A stretch of DNA of 64,000 bases from an uncultured Prevotellaceae bacterium (GCA_947176535.1 CAMWQU010000005.1:47472-111471), one strand, 5' to 3'; numbered from the stretch's first letter, positions 18,119-26,535 are shown. A program made the numbers and translations. Notes: generated from the sequence alone by a model not told the origin.

Positions 18119-19045
18119 ATGCGTACAGTAACAGCGATGGGCGAGACTATCATGGATATTATTTTCCGGGACAATCAGCCCGTGGCAGCCGTGCCGGGAG
18201 GCAGTGCGTTCAACTCCGTCATTTCGATAGGTCGGATGGGCCTGCCTTGCCGTTTCATCGGTTATGCGGGACAAGACCGTGCGGGCCTCGCCACGCGCGA
18301 CTTTTTGTCCGAAAATGGCGTATCTATCGACGATTTTGAGATTCGGGAAGGGGAGAAGAGTGCCATTTCTCTGGCCTATCTCGACGAAAACGGCGATGCC
18401 TCCTATCAGTTCTACAAGGACATCCCCAAGGCCCTTCAGGACTGGTCGTTGCCCCGCTTCGGCAGTGACGATGTACTCCTTTTCGGTTCCTACTACGCCA
18501 TCTGCGAGAGCATGCGCGCTCAGGTGGCCCCCACGCTGTCCGCAGCCCGTCAGGCCGGTGCCGTTCTCTACTACGACCTGAACTACCGCCGTAGCCACGC
18601 CCACGAGCTGGAACTCCTTTTGCCCGCCATCCATCAGAATTTCCATGAAGCCACCGTTGTGCGCGGTTCGGCCGACGATTTTGAAATCATGTACGGCAGT
18701 CGCGACGCGCGCCACATCTACGAACATCATATTTCCCGCCATTGCCCTCTCTTCATCTGCACGTCGGGCGGCGGCATGATTACCGTCTGCACCCCGCAGC
18801 AGACCCTCGATTTCCGTGCCCCTCGGGTGGAAAATGTGGTAAGTACTATCGGGGCCGGCGACAACTTCAATGCAGGCTTCGTCTACGGACTCATCCGTGA
18901 GGGCATCACCCGCGACCGCCTGCTGACACTCTCGCCCGAAGGTTGGCAACAGCTCATCCGTCATGCCACGGCCTTTGCCGGACAAGTCTGTCAGAGCACG
19001 GATAACTTCATCAGCAAGACCTTTGCCGAGACATGGAAAAAATAA
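18119..19045 (+). CDS. PfkB-family carbohydrate kinase
   Basis: This 308-residue ribokinase-fold sugar kinase has the N-terminal 'GGSAFNSVISIGRMG' PfkB signature 1 and the C-terminal GAGDNF at 245-250 (catalytic Asp248). In Bacteroidales these are usually annotated as fructokinase-like, but the substrate cannot be read from sequence. It lies 51 bases after lpxB and overlaps the LuxR-type regulator gene by 13 bases, which suggests a shared transcript. Confidence 0.88.
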   Translation: MRTVTAMGETIMDIIFRDNQPVAAVPGGSAFNSVISIGRMGLPCRFIGYAGQDRAGLATRDFLSENGVSIDDFEIREGEKSAISLAYLDENGDASYQFYKDIPKALQDWSLPRFGSDDVLLFGSYYAICESMRAQVAPTLSAARQAGAVLYYDLNYRRSHAHELELLLPAIHQNFHEATVVRGSADDFEIMYGSRDARHIYEHHISRHCPLFICTSGGGMITVCTPQQTLDFRAPRVENVVSTIGAGDNFNAGFVYGLIREGITRDRLLTLSPEGWQQLIRHATAFAGQVCQSTDNFISKTFAETWKK

Positions 19046-19671
19046 CTCCGCGCATTGCCGTCATCGACCGGAATACGCTTGAGGCTGCCGGTCTGCGTGC
19101 CATCATCACCGACATGGCCCCTATGGCCGAGGTCTGTACTTTCGCTTCGCTTGAGGAAATGCTCCGGGAGAGCAATTCTGTCGATGAAACCGTCCCTTTT
19201 GTCCATTTTTTCGTTTCCTCCCAAGTCCTTGTGGCCCATGCCGATTTTTTCCTTTCGCGGCAGCGACAGACCATCGTACTCACGTCGCAAGCCATTGCGG
19301 GGAAACAATTTGAGCATTTCCGTATGCTCGATGTGTCCTTGCCGGAACGCGATTTGCTGCGCGCCATACTGCTGCTCTTCCGGCACGCCCACGGTGCAGG
19401 TCACGCCTCCCGTTCCGAGGCACCGTCCCTGATGTCCTCTTTCCGGAACGTTCCGGAGAATCCTCCTCTTCTTTCTCCCCGCGAGACGGAAGTCCTTTCG
19501 TTGGTCGTGCGCGGTTTCATCAACAAGGAGATTGCCGAACGCCTCTGCATCTCCCTGCCTACCGTTGTCACCCACCGGAAGAACCTCTGCGAAAAACTGC
19601 GTGTGCGCTCCGTCTCTGCGCTCACCATCTATGCCGTCACCCACGGCATCGTCCCGGTCGAGGAGATATAG
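19033..19671 (+). CDS. LuxR-family response-regulator-like protein
   Basis: This 212-residue regulator has a C-terminal LuxR helix-turn-helix at about 145-205 ('LSPRETEVLSLVVRGFINKE', then 'ISLPTVVTHRKNLCEKL'). The N-terminal half resembles a receiver domain ('IAVIDRNTLEAAGLRAII'). It seems to lack the usual acidic pocket and phospho-Asp pattern, so it may not be phosphorylated. It overlaps the PfkB gene by 13 bases and ends 7 bases from the convergent TonB receptor gene with no terminator between. Its targets are unknown. Confidence 0.82.
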   Translation: MEKITPRIAVIDRNTLEAAGLRAIITDMAPMAEVCTFASLEEMLRESNSVDETVPFVHFFVSSQVLVAHADFFLSRQRQTIVLTSQAIAGKQFEHFRMLDVSLPERDLLRAILLLFRHAHGAGHASRSEAPSLMSSFRNVPENPPLLSPRETEVLSLVVRGFINKEIAERLCISLPTVVTHRKNLCEKLRVRSVSALTIYAVTHGIVPVEEI

Positions 19672-19678
19672 TCCCCCC

Positions 19679-22078
19679 CTAAAATCTTACGTTCAGTGTG
19701 GCCCCTATCCGGCGCGGCTGTTCCGTTTGGGCAAAAGCCTGCCCGCGGCTGATGAACAGGAAAGGGGTGTACTCCTTTCCCGCAAGGTTCGTTGCCCAAA
19801 GCGTGAGGGAGAGCGTGGTTTGCTTCACCGTACAGCGTGTGCCGACGTGTGCGCCGAGCAACTGATAATAAGGCTGCACATATTGGTTATCCTCCGTCCA
19901 GTACGTGCGTCCCTGCCCCGTGGTATTGACCCCGAGGTCTACGATGACGTTCTTAACCGGGAAGAGATAGTCGGCGGAAGCCGATACGCTATGCCGCGGA
20001 GCAAAGGGCAGCCGGTTGCCGGCATAGTCGGCCGTTCCGGCGTCGTAATCTGTAAATATGGCATTCGTATAGCCGTAGTTGGCCGTCAGCAGCAGCGGAT
20101 TGTCCGCGATGTACAAGCGTCCGGAGAGCGACAGTTCCATGCCGCAGCTTCTGCTTTTTCCTGCATTCAGCACCTGCCGTCCCAGTCCGTTCCCCACGGC
20201 CAGACGGGTAATCTGCTGGTCGCTCACTGTGATATAGAACACGGCCGCCGAGGCGGTGAGCCGTTTGTTGAAGAGGTTGAGATGCACCCCTGCCTCGTAG
20301 TTCCGGCTCCGTTCGGGTCTGTACACCGTGGCACTGTCCGCCGACGGATTTTCTCCGACAGGAGGCATATTTTGACTGAACATCTGTCCCAAATCGGGGT
20401 CGGCGGCAAGGTCGCGCATCATGTCGTTGCGCAGGGAGGCCTGTATGAGTTCGCTGAACATCTGAATATTATACCCTCCGGAGCGCAGACCCTCGGAGTA
20501 GCAGACGTACACCAGATTCCCGTCCTCCTCCTTGTCCCAGCGGTAGCTGAGTGCCACGCGCGGCAACACCTGCTTCTGCCGGTCGTTCAATTTTCCCTCA
20601 TACCCCGAGGCCGTGCAGAAGTCTTTTCCGCTTATGACCATCGGCGGTGCCGGTGCCGGAGCCACCTGCCGCATCATTTGGAACTGCGAATGCACGGTCG
20701 TTCCCGACAGATATTCCATTTCCCGCCGCTCGTAGTCAAGGCGCACACCGGCCGTCAGGTCAAGTCCCCGTGTGAGGATATTCTTCACTTGCAGTTGTCC
20801 GAACGCCGCCATGTTCAGCATCGGCGTGTCAAAGTTCCCGTCCACCCTCAGCGTCGGGTCTATGACGTTCAGCGCAAGACTCATGCCCATAGGTGCCATC
20901 GCCGTGTTGGCCGAATCAAATCCTCGGTCTATGCCCGTCTGTATGAGTGTAGCGATACCCTCCTGCCCGAAAATCACGGGTGCGTCCGTCCTCATGCTCT
21001 GATAACCGAGGTAGCCGCCCGCCGTCCAGTCGAGTGCCAAATGTTCCGTCCGTTCCTTACCTTTTGCCGTGCTGCCCTTGAACACAACCTCCTCCGAGAG
21101 TGCGTGACTGCGCTGCCGCTGCATGAGGCGGAACAAGTCTTCGGGCAGATAATCCTGATCCATCGTCATGCGGTCTTTCAGATACTGATAGGCCGTCACG
21201 GCCGTCATGCTGAACCGCCGTTGCTCGGTATTCAGCTTCAGCGACGAGTTAAACAGCGTCCGGCGGTAGCCCCCGAGCATTCCCGTCTCTATGCGGTTGT
21301 TCGCCGTATTGACGTAGTCGTAGGCATCCTCGTCGGAATACTCCCCGCTACTCCGGAAGTCGAGGGCAAACTGCGGCCGCCGGCTGTACGCCAGTCTCAG
21401 TCTGGCCCCTCCGGCCTCGCTGCCGTTGGAGCGGCGGTTGAGGAAGTCGTTGCGGTTGTACCCGTTGTCGCCCCGGTAGAATCCCGACACCGACAATCCC
21501 AGTCCCTCAGCGAGCAGGTCGCTGTGCCGGACATACATGTGCCGCATCCCTTCCGGTGCGGCCGTGCTTATGCGGAACTCCGTGGCCTGTCCCTCGTCGA
21601 GCGGCGAGGGCGTATAGACGCGGATGAGACCTCCCATGGCATTTCGTCCGTAGAGTGTGGACTGCGGCCCGCGCAGCACCTCCACCCGTTCGGCGTCGTC
21701 CATGGAGAAGTCGAACGACGACTTTTCCATCATCGCCACGTCATCGACGTACATCCCCACGACGGGCGTGTTGGCCCGCGAGCCGATACCCCGGATGTAG
21801 ATGGCCGGCGTCAGTCGCGACCCGTATTCCGGGTAGAACAGGTTGGGCACGGTGAGTGCCATGCTTTTCAGCGACTCCATGCCGTTGTTGCGCAGGCGGC
21901 GCGGCGACAGTTTCTGTGCGCTCATGGGCTGTGCCTCTAATGCACCGAACTGTTTCATGCCCGTGCTGACGGTGATTTCCTTCATTTCGTGTGTATCGAG
22001 CGTGTCGGCCGTCACTTCGGCTGCTCCGCCGCGTGCGGTGCATGCGAGACAGAGGCAAAGGGCTGTCAGATGTTTCAT
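19679..22078 (-). CDS. TonB-dependent outer-membrane receptor
   Basis: This is an approximately 799-residue receptor. I chose ATG 22078 because it starts a clear signal peptide ('MKHLTALCLCLACTARGGA'); the frame runs 22 codons further upstream through the operator. The plug domain begins with a TonB-box-like 'MKEITVSTG' and includes 'IYIRGIGSRANTPVVGMYVD' and 'VEVLRGPQSTLYGRNAMGG'. A 22-strand barrel follows and ends in 'ATLNVRF' (terminal Phe). There is no SusC-type carboxypeptidase-like domain and no SusD partner, so it looks like a siderophore or vitamin-type receptor. The substrate is unknown. Confidence 0.9.
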   Translation of the reverse strand: MKHLTALCLCLACTARGGAAEVTADTLDTHEMKEITVSTGMKQFGALEAQPMSAQKLSPRRLRNNGMESLKSMALTVPNLFYPEYGSRLTPAIYIRGIGSRANTPVVGMYVDDVAMMEKSSFDFSMDDAERVEVLRGPQSTLYGRNAMGGLIRVYTPSPLDEGQATEFRISTAAPEGMRHMYVRHSDLLAEGLGLSVSGFYRGDNGYNRNDFLNRRSNGSEAGGARLRLAYSRRPQFALDFRSSGEYSDEDAYDYVNTANNRIETGMLGGYRRTLFNSSLKLNTEQRRFSMTAVTAYQYLKDRMTMDQDYLPEDLFRLMQRQRSHALSEEVVFKGSTAKGKERTEHLALDWTAGGYLGYQSMRTDAPVIFGQEGIATLIQTGIDRGFDSANTAMAPMGMSLALNVIDPTLRVDGNFDTPMLNMAAFGQLQVKNILTRGLDLTAGVRLDYERREMEYLSGTTVHSQFQMMRQVAPAPAPPMVISGKDFCTASGYEGKLNDRQKQVLPRVALSYRWDKEEDGNLVYVCYSEGLRSGGYNIQMFSELIQASLRNDMMRDLAADPDLGQMFSQNMPPVGENPSADSATVYRPERSRNYEAGVHLNLFNKRLTASAAVFYITVSDQQITRLAVGNGLGRQVLNAGKSRSCGMELSLSGRLYIADNPLLLTANYGYTNAIFTDYDAGTADYAGNRLPFAPRHSVSASADYLFPVKNVIVDLGVNTTGQGRTYWTEDNQYVQPYYQLLGAHVGTRCTVKQTTLSLTLWATNLAGKEYTPFLFISRGQAFAQTEQPRRIGATLNVRF

Positions 22079-22106
22079 AGCGATAGGGAATTTCTGCTTC
22101 CGGCTG

Positions 22107-22145
22107 CAAAGATAATGAGGATTGCGCACGTGCGCAATCCTCATT
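22107..22145 (-). promoter_or_regulatory. TonB-receptor promoter with a 32-bp perfect palindrome operator
   Basis: The -7 box TATCTTTG (minus strand, 22107-22114) lies about 29 bases before the ATG. Directly upstream, 22114-22145 is a perfect palindrome: AATGAGGATTGCGCAC on each strand. It covers the whole -33/spacer region, so a bound protein would block or position RNA polymerase. A second reading is a terminator hairpin for the flotillin genes, but no T-run follows. Confidence 0.75.
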
Positions 22146-22206
22146 TCTTATGATTTTCCGCTTTTCCCGTTTTTCCGGTGGAAAAGCCCGTTTCCGTCGG
22201 CGGATA

Positions 22207-23583
22207 TTATTCCTCCACCTCGGTCACTTCGGCATTATTCTCTTCTTTCTTCTTAGCCAGATATTCGGGCAGTGCCATGCCGGCCTGGTCGAAGAGGTCG
22301 GCCAAGGGAGGCACGCTCTTCATGAGTCCGGAGAGGAAGTTTGCGGTGCTGGTCTGTCCGTTTCCGGCTGTGCCGCCGTTGTCCCAGACGGTCACCTTGT
22401 CGATGTTTATGCCCTTCACGGCCTCCACCTGCGTCTTCACTAATTCGGGCAGCTTCTCTAAGAGCAGCAGCGTGTATGCCTTCGTGGCGTCGCCTCCGGC
22501 GGCCTGAATCATCTTGTCGTAACCCTCGGCCTGCTTCGTCAGAATCTGGTACAGACCCTTGGCCTCGGCTTCCATCTTGGCGAATATGGCATCGGCCTCA
22601 CCTTTTGCGTTCACGCGCTTCTGTTCGGCGGCAGCCTCTGCTTCGATGACTAAACGCTGTTTCTCGATTTCCTGCTTCACGATGATGTTTGCGTTCTGTG
22701 TCGATCGTTCGCGTTCCGCACGTGCGGCCTCCGCTTTCTGCTCGGCAGCGTAGGACTCCTCCAGAGCCTGAGCCTGTGCCACCTTCTCGGCAGCCGTGGC
22801 GCGGCGCTGTGCCTCGGCCTCGCGCTCGCGGCGGTCGGCATCGGAGTTGGCGATATTGATTTTCGCGTCGTTCTCACCCTTCACGGCCTCAGCGTTGGCG
22901 GCGGCGGTACGGATACGGGTCTCGCGGACGGCGTCGGCCTTACCGATTTCACCGATTTTCTCCTGCTCGGCCACGCGCACCTTGGCTTCGTTGATGGCCT
23001 TGGCGGCGGCTTCCTGTCCCAGAGCCTCGATGTAGCCGCTCTCGTCGTTGATGTCGGTCACGTTCACGTTGATGAGGCGCAGACCGATTTTCTTCAGTTC
23101 CACTTCCACGTTCGAGGAAATGGCCTCAAGGAATTTGTCACGGTCGGAGTTCAGTTCTTCGATGCTCATGGTGGCAATCACTAAACGGAGCTGTCCGAAG
23201 AGGATATCCCGGGCCAGTTCCTGTATCTGCTGTGCGGTCTGTCCCAGCAGACGCTCGGCGGCGGCCAGCATGCTGTCCGGTTCGGTGGAGATACCCACGG
23301 TGAAGCGGCAGGGCACGTCCACGCGGATGTTCTGACGCGACAGGGCGTTGGTCAGGTTGGCGTCGATGCTGATGGGGGTCAGCGACAGATAGGCGTAGTC
23401 CTGAATGACGGGCCACACGAATTTACCGCCGCCGTGCACGCACTTTGCGCTCTTGTTGGAGCCGGAGGTACCGTAGACCACCAGAATCTTGTCCGACGGG
23501 CAGCGGCGGTAGCGGTTGAGGAGGCCCATCAGGAGTATCATACTTACGCCGGCTGCGATGATGATTAAATACATTAAGTTCAT
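22207..23583 (-). CDS. flotillin-like SPFH protein (YqiK family)
   Basis: This 458-residue membrane scaffold protein has one N-terminal transmembrane segment (about residues 4-22), an SPFH/band-7 domain at about 30-200, and a long Ala/Glu-rich coiled coil at about 200-340 with 'EAEAQRRATAAEKVAQAQAL'. A C-terminal region follows ('KAYTLLLLEKLPELVKTQVE'). Flotillins organise membrane microdomains. The gene 40 bases upstream encodes the NfeD/OB-fold partner, the same pairing as E. coli yqiJ-yqiK. The pair probably forms one membrane-quality or microdomain complex. Confidence 0.92.
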   Translation of the reverse strand: MNLMYLIIIAAGVSMILLMGLLNRYRRCPSDKILVVYGTSGSNKSAKCVHGGGKFVWPVIQDYAYLSLTPISIDANLTNALSRQNIRVDVPCRFTVGISTEPDSMLAAAERLLGQTAQQIQELARDILFGQLRLVIATMSIEELNSDRDKFLEAISSNVEVELKKIGLRLINVNVTDINDESGYIEALGQEAAAKAINEAKVRVAEQEKIGEIGKADAVRETRIRTAAANAEAVKGENDAKINIANSDADRREREAEAQRRATAAEKVAQAQALEESYAAEQKAEAARAERERSTQNANIIVKQEIEKQRLVIEAEAAAEQKRVNAKGEADAIFAKMEAEAKGLYQILTKQAEGYDKMIQAAGGDATKAYTLLLLEKLPELVKTQVEAVKGINIDKVTVWDNGGTAGNGQTSTANFLSGLMKSVPPLADLFDQAGMALPEYLAKKKEENNAEVTEVEE

Positions 23584-23623
23584 GGTTGTAAAAATTAAGA
23601 TGTTGTTGAATAATTAGTTTCGC

Positions 23624-24229
23624 TTACAGTTGTTCCACCAGCAGCGTGTGGTTGTCTATGACTTCCAGTACGCGCACCTTTCCTCCGCTGGGAATCTCGT
23701 GGCCGTTGGTGATGGCCGCCAGTTCCTGCACGGAGCCTTGGAACGAATACTGCACCTTGCCCTCGCCCCTGCGCTCTCCGGGGATGCGCAGATAGACGTC
23801 GCCCACTTGGCCCACGCAATCGTGGATGTTGAATGCTCCGTCGTGCTCTAATCGGCGCATCTGCTTGAAGAGGAACGCAAACACGGCCACGAACGCGCAT
23901 CCCGTGAGCAGGGCGGCCACGCAGAGGAGTGCCGTGTCGGAGAAGTAGGGTTGGAGGCACACGCCGCCCCATCCCACACCGAGCAGGAAGTTCACGATGT
24001 TGCGGACGGAGAAGAGTTGCAGCGTTCCGCCCGTGTCCAATGTGTCGCCGTCCATGCTCCCGATGTCACCGTCGGGCATGTCGAAGTCGGTCTCCACGTC
24101 GGCGTCGCCAATGCCGATGAACGTCATCACCATCTGAATCAGGAAGATGGTGGAGGCGAAGATGGCAATGCACCAGAATGCCTTCATCGTGGGGTCGAGT
24201 GCATTGAACCAAGTCGATATTGTTTCCAT
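23624..24229 (-). CDS. YqiJ-like OB-fold membrane protein
   Basis: This approximately 201-residue protein has hydrophobic segments near the N-terminus ('AFWCIAIFASTIFLIQMVMT') and mid-protein ('VNFLLGVGWGGVCL', 'LLCVAALLTGCAFVAVFAFL'). A C-terminal OB-like domain follows ('CVGQVGDVYLRIPGERRGEG', 'LEVIDNHTLLVEQL'). The start is ATG 24229; a longer TTG start would lie in the -7 box. It is the partner of the flotillin downstream, as NfeD proteins usually are. Confidence 0.8.
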   Translation of the reverse strand: METISTWFNALDPTMKAFWCIAIFASTIFLIQMVMTFIGIGDADVETDFDMPDGDIGSMDGDTLDTGGTLQLFSVRNIVNFLLGVGWGGVCLQPYFSDTALLCVAALLTGCAFVAVFAFLFKQMRRLEHDGAFNIHDCVGQVGDVYLRIPGERRGEGKVQYSFQGSVQELAAITNGHEIPSGGKVRVLEVIDNHTLLVEQL

Positions 24230-24256
24230 AGGATGTTGTTTTTTAGGTTTGTTGGA

Positions 24257-24264
24257 CAAATGTA
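24257..24264 (-). promoter_or_regulatory. -7 box of the yqiJ-yqiK-like operon
   Basis: On the minus strand this reads TACATTTG, 28 bases before the chosen ATG. Confidence 0.55.
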
Positions 24265-24346
24265 CGTATTTATTCCGGTTTCTGCAACAGTAAAGGGCAT
24301 TATTTTAGCGGGGGGGTAAATATGTTCTTTATGACCCCTGTTTTAC

Positions 24347-24426
24347 AAGACGCCCGTCTTTCACGTGTAAGACGGGCATCTTATAGCAGAAAGACGGGCG
24401 TCTTTCGTCAATAAGACGGGCGTCTT
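24347..24426. repeat. four-copy palindrome array, exact 22-bp period
   Basis: The 14-base units AAGACGCCCGTCTT (24347), AAGACGGGCATCTT (24369) and AAGACGGGCGTCTT (24391 and 24413) are spaced exactly 22 bases apart by unrelated 8-base spacers. Each unit is a palindrome with 6-base arms around GG or CC; the second has one changed base. The array lies in the gap between the divergent yqiJ-like operon and fic. It looks like cooperative operators on one helix face. The last copy, followed by GTTTTTT, could also act as a terminator. Confidence 0.8.
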
Positions 24427-24530
24427 GTTTTTTCGCCTTTCCGGCGGCTTCTGACAGGGTGGGGGGCAGGCTGTCTCCGCCTCGCCGGCCGGCCGGCGGG
24501 AAGCCGCTCGCGGGCGGAATGCTTTTTCTG

Positions 24531-24594
24531 CGATTGTACCACCGATTTTGGTGGTACAATCGCTTTGAGGTGGTACAATTATTTCGTATCTTTG
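24531..24594 (+). promoter_or_regulatory. fic promoter with three operator half-sites
   Basis: The core promoter is TTTG (24564-24567), 19 bases, then TATCTTTG (24587-24594). Half-sites of the form GGTGGTACAAT occur as an inverted pair (24531-24543 and 24550-24562, 13-base arms, 6-base gap). A third copy at 24569-24580 lies between the two promoter boxes. That geometry predicts repression. Confidence 0.8.
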
Positions 24595-24608
24595 CCAAAA
24601 ATATACGT

Positions 24609-25676
24609 ATGAAGCAACTGACAAAAGACGTTCTGGCGCAATGGAACCGGTTAAAACCGTTGAGAGACGAGGCCAAAGACAAACTTTCCCGGAAGTTCTC
24701 CTTAGAGTTCAACTTCAACTCCAACCATATCGAGGGAAACACCCTTACTTACGGCCAGACCGAGGTTCTGTTGCTCTTCGGCAAGGTGATAGGTGAGGCG
24801 AAGATGAGGGATTTGGAGGAGATGAAGGCCCACAACATCGGTCTGAAAATGGTGCTCGACGAGGCCCGGACGGATAATCCGCTGACGGAGACTTTCATCC
24901 GTCAGGTACATCGCATCCTGTTGCGCGAGGATTACGTGGTCTATCGCAACCTGCCCGGAGGAGTTGCCACCTCATACACCGTTCATGCCGGCTGTTACAA
25001 GACGCGCCCCAACTCCGTCATAACCCTTTCGGGGGAGCGGTTTGAATACGCCACTCCGGAGGAGACTCCCCTACTAATGACGGAGCTCGTCCAATGGTAT
25101 CAGGCAGAGGAGGCGAGGGGCGAACTTGACCCTTTGGATTTGGCCGCTCTGTTTCATTACCGCTACATCCGCATCCACCCCTTTGAGGACGGAAACGGGC
25201 GCATCGCCCGTCTGATAATGAATTATATTCTTGCGCGTCACGGCTACCCGCTGATAGTGATACCGACAAAGACCAAGCAGGAGTATCTGTCGGCACTCTC
25301 CTCCGCGGATGCCGCCGTGGGAGCGTCGCCCGCAGACGGCGCAAGGGCAACGCTGAAGCAGATACAGCCGTTTGTTTCCTATTTGGAGAAGCTGATGAGG
25401 GCGGAGATGCAGACCGACATCGTGATTGCGCAGGGTTCCGGCGGGCAGTGGTGGTTCAACGGAGGTTGGGTGTCGTTCCACAATTCCACCGTGGAGCAGA
25501 TTATCTGCGAGATTCAGGCAGACCCTCATATCTCCATCCGCTCGCTGGCGGACAGACTTTCTGTCAATGCCTCTGCCATTCAGAAGCATATCAAGATGAT
25601 GAAAGACAAGGGCTACCTTGTCCGGGAAGGTACCGTGACGAGGGGAACGTGGAGGGTGCTATTGACCAAACTGTAG
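24609..25676 (+). CDS. Fic-family AMPylase with winged-helix domain
   Basis: This 355-residue protein starts at ATG 24609. The catalytic motif HPFEDGNGR is at residues 190-198 and complete, so it should transfer AMP from ATP to a protein hydroxyl. An N-terminal inhibitory helix motif SNHIEGN at 38-44 fits the (S/T)xxxE(G/N) rule, making it a self-inhibited class II Fic. The C-terminal about 70 residues look like a winged helix ('ISIRSLADRLSVNASAIQKH'). That domain could bind the operators on both sides of the gene, giving autoregulation. The target protein is unknown. Confidence 0.92.
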   Translation: MKQLTKDVLAQWNRLKPLRDEAKDKLSRKFSLEFNFNSNHIEGNTLTYGQTEVLLLFGKVIGEAKMRDLEEMKAHNIGLKMVLDEARTDNPLTETFIRQVHRILLREDYVVYRNLPGGVATSYTVHAGCYKTRPNSVITLSGERFEYATPEETPLLMTELVQWYQAEEARGELDPLDLAALFHYRYIRIHPFEDGNGRIARLIMNYILARHGYPLIVIPTKTKQEYLSALSSADAAVGASPADGARATLKQIQPFVSYLEKLMRAEMQTDIVIAQGSGGQWWFNGGWVSFHNSTVEQIICEIQADPHISIRSLADRLSVNASAIQKHIKMMKDKGYLVREGTVTRGTWRVLLTKL

Positions 25677-25725
25677 GATTGTACCACCTGAAAGCAATTG
25701 TACCACCTTTTCGGGTGGTACAATC
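25677..25725. promoter_or_regulatory. mirrored operator cluster downstream of fic
   Basis: Three half-sites lie right after the fic stop: GATTGTACCACC (25677), AATTGTACCACC (25696) and GGTGGTACAATC (25714-25725). Spacings of 19 bases and a 6-base inverted gap are the same as upstream of fic, in mirror order. Confidence 0.75.
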
Positions 25726-25801
25726 GCTTTGTATTTTTATCTAAGATATATGTATGAAAAAACTGAATAAGTGTAGAATTGTATTCCCGGAATGCGATTG
25801 A
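25726..25801 (+). pseudogene. decayed second fic promoter and start region
   Basis: After the operators the sequence again reads GCTTTG, then an AT-rich tract, then ATATATGTATGAAAAAACTG at 25747-25766. This resembles the fic start (ATATACGTATGAAGCAACTG). The open frame from ATG 25754 stops after 15 codons. It is probably a remnant of a duplicated promoter-gene unit. Confidence 0.4.
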
Positions 25802-25833
25802 GGGCGTGTCAAATTCTTTTGACACGCCCTCAA
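25798..25833. terminator. bidirectional hairpin between fic and higA
   Basis: A 16-bp perfect stem (TTGAGGGCGTGTCAAA and its complement) has a 4-base loop. It lies between convergent fic and higA and probably ends transcription from both sides. Confidence 0.7.
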
Positions 25834-25850
25834 ATCTATCTCTATTGAAA

Positions 25851-26183
25851 TTACCATAGGGAAACTTTTCCTATGGCACCCAAATCCAATACTGCTGTTG
25901 TAATACCAAGAGCCTTGAAAACACGGCTCATTGTCGGAAGGGTTATTACGCTCTTACCCGTTTCCAATCGTGAAATCTGAGCTCGTTGCACACCAATCCT
26001 TTCGCCTAATTGTTCTTGTGTCAGGTGCTGTGCCTGTCTGGCCTTCTTGATAGCTTCTCCTACATAGTACGCATGGAGCTCCTCTTTGAGTTGCGTTTCC
26101 ATCTCATTTCTTTCAGGGCAACCTTCTGTCCCCCATACCTCATTAACGATGTCGCCGAGTGGAGTTAAGTTCATTTTTGCCAT
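25851..26183 (-). CDS. higA: XRE-family antitoxin, HigA-like
   Basis: This 110-residue protein has a helix-turn-helix at about 45-100 ('LTQEQLGERIGVQRAQISRL'), typical of HigA-type antitoxins. I chose ATG 26183 ('MAKMNLTPLGD'); the frame is open a little further upstream. It follows the toxin gene by 13 bases, the toxin-first order usual for higBA. It should bind the toxin and repress the shared promoter. Confidence 0.85.
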   Translation of the reverse strand: MAKMNLTPLGDIVNEVWGTEGCPERNEMETQLKEELHAYYVGEAIKKARQAQHLTQEQLGERIGVQRAQISRLETGKSVITLPTMSRVFKALGITTAVLDLGAIGKVSLW

Positions 26184-26196
26184 ATCTTTATAGTTC

Positions 26197-26535
26197 TTAT
26201 TTATTCTCAAAATACTGTTTTCTTAGTGTCTCTGCTTTCTGTATCTCCTTTGCGGGTGTTTTCTGTGTCTTCTTTATTATGCCGTGTGTAGCAATAACCA
26301 AAGTATCTTTCTCTGTATCCCAAAAAGCAAAAAGGCGATAACAAATGCCATTGAATAGTGTCCTAAACTCCCAGATATCGGTGTTGTCCAGTTTCTTGAA
26401 TAGTTCTTTATCCATAATGCCACCTTCCACTTTAAGAAGGTTGAACGTTACTTTCTTTTTAGCCTTATCAGGTAATGACCGGAGAAAGCTGCTTGCCTCG
26501 TCCATTAACACTATCTTGAGTCTCTGTCTATCCAT
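26197..26535 (-). CDS. higB: HigB/RelE-like toxin (Gp49 family)
   Basis: This 112-residue RelE-superfamily protein has 'FLRSLPDKAKKKVTFNL', 'LFKKLDNTDIWEFRTLF' and 'YRLFAFWD' in the order of phage-derived Gp49-like HigB toxins, ending in 'KTPAKEIQKAE'. Members cleave mRNA at the ribosome. It is the first gene of a two-gene operon with the antitoxin behind it. Confidence 0.85.
   Translation of the reverse strand: MDRQRLKIVLMDEASSFLRSLPDKAKKKVTFNLLKVEGGIMDKELFKKLDNTDIWEFRTLFNGICYRLFAFWDTEKDTLVIATHGIIKKTQKTPAKEIQKAETLRKQYFENK

Noticed and set aside
19532..21940. 802-codon open frame on the plus strand opposite the TonB receptor
   Set aside because: It is the mirror of a clear receptor gene on the other strand; the translation is rich in His/Arg/Pro with no domain pattern.
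24347..24426. CRISPR-like look of regularly spaced repeats
   Set aside because: Units are only 14 bases, spacers 8 bases, and no cas gene is present; operators or terminator-like palindromes fit better.
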